Assembly: GCF_030908465.1 (NCBI RefSeq)
Contig: NZ_CP133078.1
Coordinates: 2,418,001-2,482,000 of the forward strand
Source: Anaerotignum sp. MB30-C6
GTDB lineage: Bacteria > Bacillota > Clostridia > Lachnospirales > Anaerotignaceae
Reading direction: 5' to 3'
DNA: 64,000 nt
The notes under the pieces are model-generated. The model was not told the origin of the DNA. It did not search any database and saw nothing but the letters and a program-made list of their open reading frames with translations. The translations under genes and the position numbers were made by a program. Shown here piece after piece: positions 16,716-25,490 of this stretch; positions within the stretch are counted from its first letter, which is position 1, and every line of letters begins with the position of its first letter.

Positions 16716-17393
16716 TTAGTGTGTTGTTTTTCGAATAATCATATTGCCAATGAACTGAATCACGGTAATAATCAATAAAATAATGGCAACCGTTACCCAA
16801 ATCATATCTCTGTATCCCATTTGATGGCCATAGCGAATGGCAAAGTCACCTAAGCCCCCTGCACCAATTGCCCCAGCAATGGCTGTAATGCCAATTAAAC
16901 TTACAAAAGTAATCATGGTGACACGGGTGATTCCAGGAATACTTTCTTTTAGATAAACGCTGAAAATAATCTCTGTTGGCCCAAAACCCATTGCTTCACT
17001 TGCTTCAATCAAACCATGGTCCACATCGGCTAAAACCGTTTCAATCTGCCTTGCAAAAAAAGGAACCGTTCCTGCAATTAATGCCACATAAGACCCTGTA
17101 ATACCAGAACCCGTACCAACAATGGCACGACTTAAAGGAATCAAAAATACCATCAGTATAATAAATGGAATGGAACGAATGACGTCAATAGACTTATCTA
17201 AAAACTTGTATAACAGTTGATTTTGTAATAGTCCGCCTTTTTTCGTAACAATCAACAATACCCCTAAAATTAAACCCAATATAAAAGCAATGGACCCCGA
17301 GATAAAAAGCATTTGAAATGTTTGATGCATACATTTTATTAATTCTTGACCCAAATTCTCTAAATTTGGTGCCATTTTGTATAAAAAACTCAT
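16716..17393 (-). CDS. metI: Methionine ABC transporter permease
   Basis: A 225-residue permease with five or six membrane segments and the EAA-type coupling loop EASEAMGFGPTEII, which contacts the MetN ATPase. Length and motif placement are standard for MetI. Its ATG overlaps the metN stop by four bases (ATGA), indicating translational coupling. Confidence 0.94.
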   Translation of the reverse strand: MSFLYKMAPNLENLGQELIKCMHQTFQMLFISGSIAFILGLILGVLLIVTKKGGLLQNQLLYKFLDKSIDVIRSIPFIILMVFLIPLSRAIVGTGSGITGSYVALIAGTVPFFARQIETVLADVDHGLIEASEAMGFGPTEIIFSVYLKESIPGITRVTMITFVSLIGITAIAGAIGAGGLGDFAIRYGHQMGYRDMIWVTVAIILLIITVIQFIGNMIIRKTTH

Positions 17394-18421
17394 CCCTTAA
17401 TCACCTCCAGCTGAACCTTCCGTTGTTTAATATACTGCAGTGCCTTTTCCATATTTGCCCCTTCGCCGCTAAGTACAACAACCAACTTCCCAATGGGCTT
17501 ATTCTTTAAAATATCTACATTTCCAAAGATAATATTGGCCTGAACACCATATGCCTCGGCCAAGTAGGAGATAACAGATTCCCCGGCATTCCCCCCAGAA
17601 TATGTAAGTAATACCAGTTTCTCACCTTCTTTAACCCTGGTTAATTCATGATTCTCCTCTAAAAGCTCGTAAATCTTATTTATATTGCTTGCTGTATCCA
17701 TAAAATCTCTGGTTAGCTTCTCCTTGGGATGGGAGAATACATCAGCTGTTTCCCCTTCTTCTACCACTCGCCCATCTTCCATAATGGCAACCCTGTCGCA
17801 AATATCCTTTACCACTGCCATTTCATGGGTAATCAAAACAATGGTAATGCCCAGTTCGTTATTTACCTTCTTCAAAAGATTCAAAATAGACTTTGTGGTT
17901 TGAGGGTCTAAGGCGCTGGTAGCTTCGTCGCAAAGCAAAACCTTGGGATCATTTGCCAATGCTCTGGCAATGGCCACCCTTTGCTTTTGTCCCCCTGAAA
18001 GCTGAGAGGGGTATGCATCTTTTTTATCGCTCAACCCTACAAGTTCCAATAAAGATAGTATTTTTTCATGCTTCTCCGTCTTAGACAACTTACTTTTGCG
18101 TAATGGAAAAGCAATATTTTGATAAACCGTACGGGAACGCAAAAGGTTAAAGTGCTGAAAAATCATGCCCATTTTTCGTCTTTCCTCTCTTAGACGAACC
18201 TGGGGCAATCCCATCAGATCAACCCCATCAAGAATTACTTTACCTTCTGTGGGTCGTTCCAAAAGATTGATGCATCTTACCAGTGTGGATTTTCCTGCCC
18301 CGGAAAACCCGATAATCCCAAAAACCTCTCCTAAACCTATATCTAAACTTACTTCCTTTACCGCATGCACCTGCGTGTTGCCTGCCCGAAAGGTTTTACT
18401 TATTTTTTCTAATTGAATCAT
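17390..18421 (-). CDS. metN: Methionine ABC transporter ATP-binding protein
   Basis: A 343-residue ATPase with Walker A GFSGAGKST, signature [12 protein letters not shown] and Walker B LLCDEATSALD. The C-terminal 80 residues form the NIL domain, which in MetN binds methionine and causes trans-inhibition of transport. AAGGAG precedes the ATG. It is the first gene of the operon and lies directly behind a T-box leader. Confidence 0.95.
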   Translation of the reverse strand: MIQLEKISKTFRAGNTQVHAVKEVSLDIGLGEVFGIIGFSGAGKSTLVRCINLLERPTEGKVILDGVDLMGLPQVRLREERRKMGMIFQHFNLLRSRTVYQNIAFPLRKSKLSKTEKHEKILSLLELVGLSDKKDAYPSQLSGGQKQRVAIARALANDPKVLLCDEATSALDPQTTKSILNLLKKVNNELGITIVLITHEMAVVKDICDRVAIMEDGRVVEEGETADVFSHPKEKLTRDFMDTASNINKIYELLEENHELTRVKEGEKLVLLTYSGGNAGESVISYLAEAYGVQANIIFGNVDILKNKPIGKLVVVLSGEGANMEKALQYIKQRKVQLEVIKG

Positions 18422-18464
18422 ACCATTCTCCTTCCTCCTGCCTTATCAGGCAAAACTAAGAAAT

Positions 18465-18760
18465 AAAAAAGCTCCCACCCCAAATGATTTACATCATTAG
18501 GGCGAGAGCAAAAGCTTCGCGTTACCACCTAATTTTTATTTGCTTCTCACGAAACAAACCTCAACAAGTACGGCCATACATATTTATGGTTTATACCCTG
18601 GCACTATAACGGGTGCTCCCGTCACGGTCTAAATCAATTCGACCATGCAACTCCAAGACCATCTTCACAAGCCTATCTCTATCCTCTTCCACCAAACGAG
18701 GACTCTCTGAAAAAGCATCCGCTCATTACTCTTCTCTTCAATGTCTTTGTGTTTGAAATT
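18465..18760 (-). promoter_or_regulatory. T-box leader controlling metNIQ
   Basis: A leader of about 295 nt with T-box hallmarks. The T-box core AGGTGGTAACGCG (18530-18518) lies in an antiterminator that competes with a large terminator (GCTC...GAGC stem at 18509-18465, followed by six T). Upstream are a Stem I with AGAGAGTC and GGTGG elements and a CGGG-AGCA-CCCG stem. T-boxes bind uncharged tRNA and allow read-through. An ATG triplet at 18646-18644 (GTTGCATGGTC) sits where a specifier codon is expected and would read tRNA-Met, fitting the methionine transporter downstream. The specifier assignment is by eye. Confidence 0.85.
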
Positions 18761-18766
18761 GGATTA

Positions 18767-18795
18767 ATCATAATACAACATTTTTTTCTTGTCAA
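18767..18795 (-). promoter_or_regulatory. Sigma-A promoter of the T-box/met operon
   Basis: On the minus strand TTGACA (18795-18790), a 17-bp spacer, TATGAT (18772-18767). Confidence 0.8.
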
Positions 18796-19090
18796 TACTT
18801 TTTATTTTTCTTGTTAAAAATAGCAATCCAACTCTCAAAGGATTATTTGATAAAAATAATTAAAAAAACACTTTGTTTCACATCGTTTTTATACAATTTT
18901 AATAGTCATTTATAATCTCCATCAGGAAACCGCTAGTACCTATTCAAAAAACACATTGAATTTTTTGTTTATTGTACCTAGCTTTTCTTCGTGTGTATAA
19001 GGTGAATATTACTTGTTTTCAAAGCAACCGCTTCTCTTTAGTAGCCGAAAATCTCCAAATTTCTTACTGGTTTCCAAGGAATCTTCTTTT
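18796..19090. other. Gene-free AT-rich spacer
   Basis: No credible ORF or strong structure seen between the met promoter and the next terminator. Confidence 0.4.
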
Positions 19091-19126
19091 AAAAAAAGAA
19101 AAGCCTTTTTGCAAATGCAAAAAGGC
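19091..19126 (-). terminator. Terminator of small membrane protein gene
   Basis: On the minus strand GCCTTTTTGCA/TGCAAAAAGGC hairpin followed by TTTTCTTTTTTT, eight bases past the stop. Confidence 0.85.
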
Positions 19127-19134
19127 AAAAACAC

Positions 19135-19431
19135 TCACTTCTTAACATACCGTTCATTACAACGGGCAAGAAAAAAAACACAAACAACCAATAACACAAA
19201 GAAAATAGCTAGAATCATCTTGTTCCCGGGATACATAATATCTGTCAAAGCCTTGCCAACAAAAATTGTTCCTGCTACCAAATGCCAAGTTCCCGATGCC
19301 CTCAAGTATGCAGGTAGATTCTCTGGCTCAATTAAATCTAGTATGCGCTTGGTATAAAAAAAAGTCTGTCCAAATACCGCAAATACACCACGGGCATAAA
19401 AATATATACCCACGACAAAAAACAATGACAT
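19135..19431 (-). CDS. Small membrane protein, unknown function
   Basis: A 98-residue protein with an N-terminal hydrophobic helix (SLFFVVGIYFYARGVFAVF), a central segment with a Trp-His pair (SGTWHLVAGTIFVG) and a C-terminal helix (MILAIFFVLLVVCVFFLA) before a basic tail. The ATG at 19431 is chosen because GGGAGGG lies seven bases upstream; an in-frame ATG at 19473 lacks one. I do not recognise the family. It lies directly after the S1 gene on the same strand and may share its transcript. Confidence 0.65.
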   Translation of the reverse strand: MSLFFVVGIYFYARGVFAVFGQTFFYTKRILDLIEPENLPAYLRASGTWHLVAGTIFVGKALTDIMYPGNKMILAIFFVLLVVCVFFLARCNERYVKK

Positions 19432-19503
19432 AATATCCCTCCCACTGCGCTGTCTGTTTATTGCATCTAACACAGTTTCATGGTAAGATGTTTAAGCAAT
19501 ATT

Positions 19504-19956
19504 TTAATAGGAGCGCTTATTTGCTCTTTTATTCAAGCTGGTATGACGCTCATTAGACTGCTTCGCCCATTCCTTCATTTTATCTTCAAAGTCTGAAGAT
19601 GAATTTACTGATGTTTGAGGACGGAAATATTCCTCTGCAGGGCTTGCAGGCTTGGGCTTTTGTGTCTGATTTGGTTTACGGAAAGGCTTTTCAGCTCTGG
19701 GCTGACGTTCTTCCTTAGGTAAAGCGTCCCGAATAGATAACGCAATTTTATGGGATTCCTCATCAATTGAAAGAACCTTAACCTTTACTATATCACCAAC
19801 CTTTACATGGTCGTTGATATCTTGTACGAAGCTGTTGGCAACTTGAGAGATATGCACTAACCCTTGTACAGAACCTAAAGAAACAATTGCACCAAAAGGT
19901 TTAATGCGAACAATCTTTCCTTCTACGATACTGCCTACTTCTAATTTTTCAGACAT
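19504..19956 (-). CDS. S1 domain RNA-binding protein (YugI/GSP13-like)
   Basis: A 150-residue protein with one S1 domain at about 5-75 (VGSIVEGKIVRIKPFGAIVS, QGLVHISQVA, VGDIVKVKVLSID). A charged, proline-rich tail ends in Arg and Lys. The layout matches general stress protein 13/YugI, which associates with ribosomes. The start is ATG 19956, since GGGAG abuts an upstream GTG but lies at a normal distance from this ATG. A role in translation or RNA stability is inferred from the family. Confidence 0.85.
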   Translation of the reverse strand: MSEKLEVGSIVEGKIVRIKPFGAIVSLGSVQGLVHISQVANSFVQDINDHVKVGDIVKVKVLSIDEESHKIALSIRDALPKEERQPRAEKPFRKPNQTQKPKPASPAEEYFRPQTSVNSSSDFEDKMKEWAKQSNERHTSLNKRANKRSY

Positions 19957-20058
19957 TCCATTATACACTCCCGTTCAGAATTTTAAGATTACTGGAACAG
20001 TATACCATAGATTATACTTGAATACAAATAAAATCGAACTACTTTCGGAGGAGAATTT

Positions 20059-21417
20059 ATGAAGAAAAAAGATATAATTACCATCCAAATTGAGGATGTT
20101 CTTTTCCCAAATAAAGCCTATGGTTTTGTAGATGGGGAAAAGGTTGTTGTTAAAAATGGGGTTCCCGGGCAAACGATACAAGCCCAAGTAATTAAAAAAA
20201 GAAGCAGTGGCATCGAAGCCAGACAAGAAGCTGTTTTGGAACCCTCTCCCCTTGAAAGACAGCATGGAACTTGTTCCCACTATACCCTTTGTGGCGGTTG
20301 TACCTATCAAACCCTGCGTCATGAGGAAGAACTAAAACTAAAAGAACGTCAGGTAAAACGCCTTCTTGATCAAGAAGGTATCCAAGCGGAAAGCTGGGAA
20401 GGCATCGTTCCCGCTCCGTCGGAAACAGCATACCGTAATAAGTGTGAGTTCTCCTTCGGCGATGAAGAAAAAGGTGGGGACTTGGCTTTGGGTATGCGTA
20501 AGCGTATGAGCCATTATGAGGTTGTTTCCTTAAAGGACTGTAACATTATAGATGAAGATTATTTGAAAATTATTGAAGGAACGTTGGCATTTTTCCAAGA
20601 AAGAAATGTTCCTTTTTACCATAAACTACGCCACGAAGGCTCATTACGCCATTTGGTGGTTAGAAAAGGAACGGCCACAGGAGAAATTTTGGTTAACTTG
20701 GTTACCAGCCAAGAAGTCCCCTTCTTTACAGAAGAATTTAAAAATATGCTTTTGTCCTTACCCCTTAAGGGATCTCTTTGCGGCATTCTTCATTCCGTTA
20801 ATGATAGCGTTGCAGATGTGGTTCGTAGCGATGAAATGACTGTTCTTTACGGCAGAGATTACTTCGTAGAAAAGTTATTTGATTTAGAGTTTAAAGTATC
20901 CGTGTATTCTTTTTTTCAAACAAATACAAAAGGTGCTGAAAAATTATACACTATCGTCAAAGAATTTGCAGGGAATGTTTCCCATAAGATGGTCTTTGAC
21001 CTATACTGCGGTACAGGCACCATTGGGCAAATTATGGCGGAAGCAGGTTCCAAAAAAGTAGTAGGCATTGAATTGGTTGAAGAGGCTGTTGTTTCTGCCA
21101 ATGAAAATGCCACTAGAAATGGCTTAACCAATTGCACCTTTATCGCTGGTGATGTATTGAAAAAAGTAGACGAGTTAGTGGATAAGCCAGACCTAATCAT
21201 TGTGGATCCCCCAAGAGATGGTATTCACCCTAAGGCCATTGGCAAAATTATAGATTTTGGTGCCCCAGAAATCGTCTATGTTTCCTGCAAACCCACTTCT
21301 TTGGCAAGGGATCTAGCAGTATTCCAGCAGGCTGGATATGAAGTAAAACGAATAAAACTAATGGATATGTTCCCACGCACCGTTCATGTGGAGACGGTTT
21401 GCTTGCTATGTAAGTAA
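20059..21417 (+). CDS. rlmD: 23S rRNA (uracil-5-)-methyltransferase RlmD/RlmCD type
   Basis: A 452-residue RumA-family enzyme that methylates C5 of a uridine in 23S rRNA (U1939, and in some Firmicutes also U747). It opens with a TRAM domain (about 1-60). A Cys cluster CSHYTLCGGC near 76-85 supports a 4Fe-4S site. The SAM motif is DLYCGTGTIG, followed by IIVDPPRDG, and YVSCKPTSLARDL contains the nucleophilic Cys. GGAGGAG precedes the ATG. It may be tRNA-directed (TrmA-like), but the Cys cluster and TRAM favour the RlmD/RlmCD group. Confidence 0.9.
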   Translation: MKKKDIITIQIEDVLFPNKAYGFVDGEKVVVKNGVPGQTIQAQVIKKRSSGIEARQEAVLEPSPLERQHGTCSHYTLCGGCTYQTLRHEEELKLKERQVKRLLDQEGIQAESWEGIVPAPSETAYRNKCEFSFGDEEKGGDLALGMRKRMSHYEVVSLKDCNIIDEDYLKIIEGTLAFFQERNVPFYHKLRHEGSLRHLVVRKGTATGEILVNLVTSQEVPFFTEEFKNMLLSLPLKGSLCGILHSVNDSVADVVRSDEMTVLYGRDYFVEKLFDLEFKVSVYSFFQTNTKGAEKLYTIVKEFAGNVSHKMVFDLYCGTGTIGQIMAEAGSKKVVGIELVEEAVVSANENATRNGLTNCTFIAGDVLKKVDELVDKPDLIIVDPPRDGIHPKAIGKIIDFGAPEIVYVSCKPTSLARDLAVFQQAGYEVKRIKLMDMFPRTVHVETVCLLCK

Positions 21418-21606
21418 GGTTATTTCAACAAAATAAAAGATTAACTAAAACTGAAAAAGGCTGCAAAATACAGCAACAACATCTTGATTTTGAGGCAGCA
21501 TATTCGAAAGTATACCAACAAAATTGCCTACACATGAAGATAGAAAGACTTTTTTAGATTTAATTGAGAAAATAGTAAACAATGAGACCAATTAACGAGG
21601 TGAGGT

Positions 21607-21893
21607 ATGAATTACTGTGACATCGGTAGTGCAAAAATAGCTTATAAAATAATTGGTTCAGTTTAGAATTCATCATTAAAAAATACAAAATTATAACACA
21701 TTAACTGAATTTTATGTGAACGAACTTGAGCGTTATGGAAATTTAGACTCACAGCAGAAAAATTGAGTTAATATGGCAGGACTTAATGAAACGGTATCTT
21801 TCATTGTCCGTTAATTCTGAGCATATAATGGCACCTAATAGTGGTCACTTTATTCATTTAACTGACTTTGAAATTCTTAGGCAAGCAGTTTAA
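21607..21893 (+). pseudogene. Alpha/beta hydrolase remnant
   Basis: An ATG with a good GAGGTGAGG leads into MNYCDIGSAKIAYKIIGS and hits a stop after 19 codons. Later frames carry LTEFYVNELERYGNLDS and then MKRYLSLSVNSEHIMAP joined to NSGHFIHLTDFEILRQAV. That last piece is the usual end of alpha/beta hydrolases, with the catalytic His in SGHFIH. The catalytic Ser region is missing, and total length is about 95 codons instead of some 280. Both deletion and frameshifts are therefore present. The gene is dead. Confidence 0.65.
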
Positions 21894-22031
21894 AGTTTTA
21901 TGGAATAAGCTCCCGCCAAACGACCATCAGCTTTACACAACCATTTTTGTCTGCCAAGGCATATAAAGTACTTTTATTTGCTTGAAATACATTTAAGATT
22001 CTTAATGAAGTTTGTAACTTGGGGGGATTAA

Positions 22032-23504
22032 ATGAGTAAAAGGCTATATATTTGTTTCATTATGGCGTTTCTAATAATGATAAATTTTATTAATATGAGG
22101 GCATAACCAAATTTAGGTGGAGAAAAAAGCATTGATGAAATCGTTGAAAAATATATGACTACTTACAGGATACCTGGAGTAGAAGTAGCAGTAGCAAAAG
22201 ACAGTAAAATTATTTATTCAAAAGGATTTGGAAAAACTTCAGAAGGTACAGAAGTGACAGCAGATACCCCCATGTATATTGGATCAGTAAGTAAAAGCTT
22301 TACCGCTCTTGCTGTGATGCAATTGGTGGAGAAAGGTAAAATCAACTTGGATTCACCTGTAATTTATTACCTGCCATGGTTCAAAGTGAAAGATGATACT
22401 ATAACGAAGAACATAACTGTAAGGCATCTTTTAAATCAAACAAGCGGATTATCTGAAACTACTTACTTTCCAGATTTACCGGATAATTTAACTTTAGAAG
22501 CTGCTGTTAAGGATTTGGCGAAGGCAGAGCCGATAGCAAAACCAGGAGAGACCTTTAACTATTTTAATTCCAACTATATTGTGCTTGGATTAATTATTGA
22601 AAAGGTATCGGGTAGTAGTTACAGTGAGTATATTAAAAAGAATATTACAGAGCCATTGTCAATGAATAATACTCTATTAAGTAGAGAAGAAATAGAAGAA
22701 AAGTTGGACAAAGGACACAGTAGCATTTTTGGATTTCCTGTTAAAAGGAAGGAACCTTTTAAAGCATACGGGCTTGCGGAGGGTTATATTGTTTCAACAG
22801 CAAATGATATGATAAAGTTTCTTCTTGCACATAGTGATACACAATCAAATTTTAGTAAAACTATTCTTACGAAAGAGGGATTCAGACAATTACAGTGCCC
22901 TGCTTCTGATATAGGATCAGATTACGCAATGGGGTGGCAGGTCACAAGAAGTAAAAATGGATATGCAGTGATACATAATAGCGGGGACCTTAATACATAT
23001 CATTCGGATGTGATAATCATACCGGAAAAGGGATATAGAATCGTATTAATCATAAATCAAAATAGTTACTTATATTCAACAGTAGTTAGCAACTCACTTA
23101 AAAATGCTGTCGCTAACAACGTGCTGGGAAATAGCAAACCCCAAACTATGCCAGTGCTTATTAAATATTTGGAGAGTGCAGGGATTGCTGTCCTGACTAT
23201 CATAGCGTGCCAAGTATTATCCCTTTTATGCTTAATCAAACAGAAGCAGATTGCTAAATCTGGGAATAAATTTAGGATTGTCGTATCATTGATGGATTGC
23301 TTAATACCTATCATATTATTATTTGTTCTACCAAAGGTCGCCTCTATTTCTCTGAATAGAGGAGTTAGTTTAAGGGAGGCTTTCAACATGCAGCCCGATG
23401 TGACTCTTAGCTTTATCATAATTAGTGTATTATGCTGCATGAAAGTTATTGTAAAGACTGTTATAGTGTTTGGAAATTCAGGACAAATAAAGAAGCTGAA
23501 ATAG
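22032..23504 (+). pseudogene. Serine hydrolase (beta-lactamase family), interrupted by in-frame stop
   Basis: A strong GGGGGG site and ATG at 22032 start a signal peptide (MSKRLYICFIMAFLIMINF...), which ends at TAA 22104-22106. The same frame then continues without another break for 466 codons. The body has the class C/PF00144 motifs: GSVSKSFTA (SxxK), YFNSNY (YxN-like) and HNSGD in place of KTG. Three C-terminal membrane helices follow, as in FmtA-like or peptide-hydrolase relatives. An ATG at 22155 could restart translation but has no ribosome binding site and would give an unexported protein. Probably inactive unless the stop is suppressed or is a sequencing error. Confidence 0.75.
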
Positions 23505-23663
23505 TTTCTGTTAGCGGTAGACTTGGAAGTTTACGGATAAGTGATCGCTGATATATGACACTTTTGAAGGAAGTGAAGTTGAAAAGGTTGCATTAGTTAC
23601 AGTAATTAAGTGTTTGACAAAATCTTTCGTCAATCATATAATTGCTTGAAAGGAGGTGGCGGA

Positions 23664-23732
23664 ATGAGACTGGTTTTCGTTAGTCGTAATATAGATAATA
23701 ATAAGCATTCCATCTCTGTCTTTGATAGATAA
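23664..23732 (+). CDS. 22-codon ORF with strong ribosome binding site
   Basis: AAAGGAGGTGGCGG lies directly before an ATG opening a 22-residue ORF (MRLVFVSRN...SVFDR). It may be a leader peptide for the RidA gene 84 bp downstream, or simply the start of a gene that has been lost. No structure links it to RidA. Confidence 0.25.
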   Translation: MRLVFVSRNIDNNKHSISVFDR

Positions 23733-23816
23733 ATTTCTAGCAGTGGATAACTGTATATTGCTGATCGTATATAGTGTTAGAAATTAATTTATCCAGTAGA
23801 GAAAGGATGTTATCAA

Positions 23817-24212
23817 ATGAATCATAATGTAGTTACGAGGTTGTCATCAGAAGGAATAAGCAAAGCAGTAGGTAATTATACGCACATAACAAAAATAAAA
23901 CCTAATGCAACGTTCTATACATTTTCAGGACAAATTGGTGCAGATTTAGATGGAAATATTCCTGATGCGTTTAATCAACAAGTAGAAATTACATTTACAA
24001 ATATATCAAATCTGCTTAAGAGTGTGGATTTGGAGCCAGACAATGTGATAAAGGTAAATATATGGTCCGTAGAAGAAATTGATTGGGAATATTTCGATAA
24101 GATATACGGTGATTTTTTCGGAAAAACCCCTCCCTCTATGACAATTGCTTATGTAGATGCTTTAGGCTTGGAAGAAATTAAAATAGAAATAGAAATATGG
24201 GCTGCGGGGTAA
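23817..24212 (+). CDS. RidA/YjgF-like protein
   Basis: The 131-residue protein follows the RidA fold: FYTFSGQIGAD near 35-45, then helix and strand up to PPSMTIAYVDALGL, the usual position of the conserved active-site segment, and EIEIWAA at the end. Canonical RidA hydrolyses reactive enamine/imine intermediates from PLP enzymes. The key Arg of the archetype (about residue 105) is not evident in PPSMTIAYV, where PxRxxV is expected, so this may belong to a subgroup without deaminase activity. GAAAGGATG precedes the ATG. It stands alone in the accessory stretch. Confidence 0.85.
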   Translation: MNHNVVTRLSSEGISKAVGNYTHITKIKPNATFYTFSGQIGADLDGNIPDAFNQQVEITFTNISNLLKSVDLEPDNVIKVNIWSVEEIDWEYFDKIYGDFFGKTPPSMTIAYVDALGLEEIKIEIEIWAAG

Positions 24213-24516
24213 TCAATAAGTTGAATATATTTTACCGATACAACATTGAATTTTAATCTTAAATGTACTATACTTTAAATATATAAAAACATGAGGTGAT
24301 TCGTTAAAATGAGCATATAATCTTATCCAGTTTTAAGTCAAGGTAGTATCGTAAAATAGACATATCTATATTGGGATATGTAAATTGGTGCTGCTTTGAA
24401 TACAATAACTTTCGGATCGGATTATAATCGTGCCAATTTAACTAGTTTTTGGTATTCATTACCATTCAATTTTATGGTTGTTGTATACTTAAAAACTCAT
24501 TTATTGATGCTTTATA
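24213..24516 (+). other. Decayed intergenic DNA
   Basis: No intact gene. One frame reads GAALNTITFGSDYNRANLTS followed by a hydrophobic run, which looks like a remnant of a coding region, but there is no start and no family I can name. Confidence 0.3.
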
Positions 24517-24553
24517 ACCTTTCCAAAACTTTTTAGTTTGGAAAGGTTTTTTA
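24517..24553 (+). terminator. Hairpin terminator
   Basis: AACCTTTCCAAAACT/AGTTTGGAAAGGTT with one bulge, then six T. It lies 123 bp before the acetyltransferase start and could be an attenuator, though no alternative pairing is obvious. Confidence 0.7.
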
Positions 24554-24608
24554 TTTCCGAAAAAAGAACGGATGATACGTAAAATTAGATAAACGATTAT
24601 ATGAAACT

Positions 24609-24640
24609 ATTGTATACACGGGGAAGAACGATTGTATACA
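24609..24640. promoter_or_regulatory. Paired ATTGTATACA sites
   Basis: Two exact copies of ATTGTATACA (24609-24618 and 24631-24640), each with the self-complementary core TGTATACA, 22 bp apart (two helical turns), upstream of the acetyltransferase gene. Operator-like; no cognate regulator identified. Confidence 0.4.
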
Positions 24641-24675
24641 AATAAATTGAAGAAAACTAAAAGGAGTGAATATCT

Positions 24676-25317
24676 ATGACAGGACCAAATAAGAACAGAC
24701 TTTATCCAAATGAAACCATAAAGACGGTTTGCTATATAAGTAATTTACCTAAAAGGCCAAATGTTGAGATTGGGGAGTATACTTATTATAGCGACAATAA
24801 AAACTCTCCAGAGAACTTCTATAATAATATTGAGCACCATTATGAATTTTTGGGAGATAAATTAATCATAGGTAAATTCTGTGCAATAGCAGAAGGAATT
24901 AAGTTTATCATGAATGGAGCAAATCACAGCATGGATGGCGTCACAACCTACCCGTTTAATATCTTTAGAGGTGGATGGGAAAAAGTTACACCAACCGTAG
25001 ATCAATTGCCTTTTAAAGGAGACACAGTGATCGGTAACGATATTTGGATCGGGCAAAATGTAACGATTATGCCCGGTGTTAAAGTTGGTGATGGTGCCAT
25101 TATTGCTGCTAATTCAACTGTAGTAAAAAATGTTGAACCTTATGCAGTATATGGTGGAAATCCAGCTAAACTCATCAAGAAACGATTTGATGATGAAAAG
25201 ATTGAATTTTTGTTAAGCCTTCAATGGTGGAACTGGGACGAAGAAAGAATATTTAATAATCTTGAAAAACTAACTTCAGCGGTGGGCTTAGAACAGTTAA
25301 TGGAACAATATCTTTAA
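24676..25317 (+). CDS. Vat/CatB-like xenobiotic O-acetyltransferase
   Basis: A 213-residue left-handed beta-helix (hexapeptide repeat) acetyltransferase. GKFCAIAEGIKFIMNGANHS contains the catalytic His conserved in streptogramin A (Vat) and type B chloramphenicol (CatB) acetyltransferases. TVIGNDIWIGQNVTIMPGV and GAIIAANSTVVKNVEPYAVY are the repeats, and GNPAKLIKKRF is the family tail. The N-terminal block YTYYSDNKNSPENFY also fits. It would use acetyl-CoA to inactivate a drug, most plausibly streptogramin A, but resistance is not shown by sequence alone. AAAGGAG precedes the ATG. Resistance-type genes of this sort are often acquired. Confidence 0.85.
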   Translation: MTGPNKNRLYPNETIKTVCYISNLPKRPNVEIGEYTYYSDNKNSPENFYNNIEHHYEFLGDKLIIGKFCAIAEGIKFIMNGANHSMDGVTTYPFNIFRGGWEKVTPTVDQLPFKGDTVIGNDIWIGQNVTIMPGVKVGDGAIIAANSTVVKNVEPYAVYGGNPAKLIKKRFDDEKIEFLLSLQWWNWDEERIFNNLEKLTSAVGLEQLMEQYL

Positions 25318-25490
25318 ACGGTTGGGTTAACACAACTTGAAACTCTGTCATTAGGCAAACATATCCTTAAATTAAAAATGACGAGCCACTCTCTTTTCAT
25401 ATAACTATGGTAAATTTTTGATGGGACATGTATAATTAAACGTAATAAGTAAGCGTTTAAAATTGAGATTAAAACTATTTAGGTGATAAG

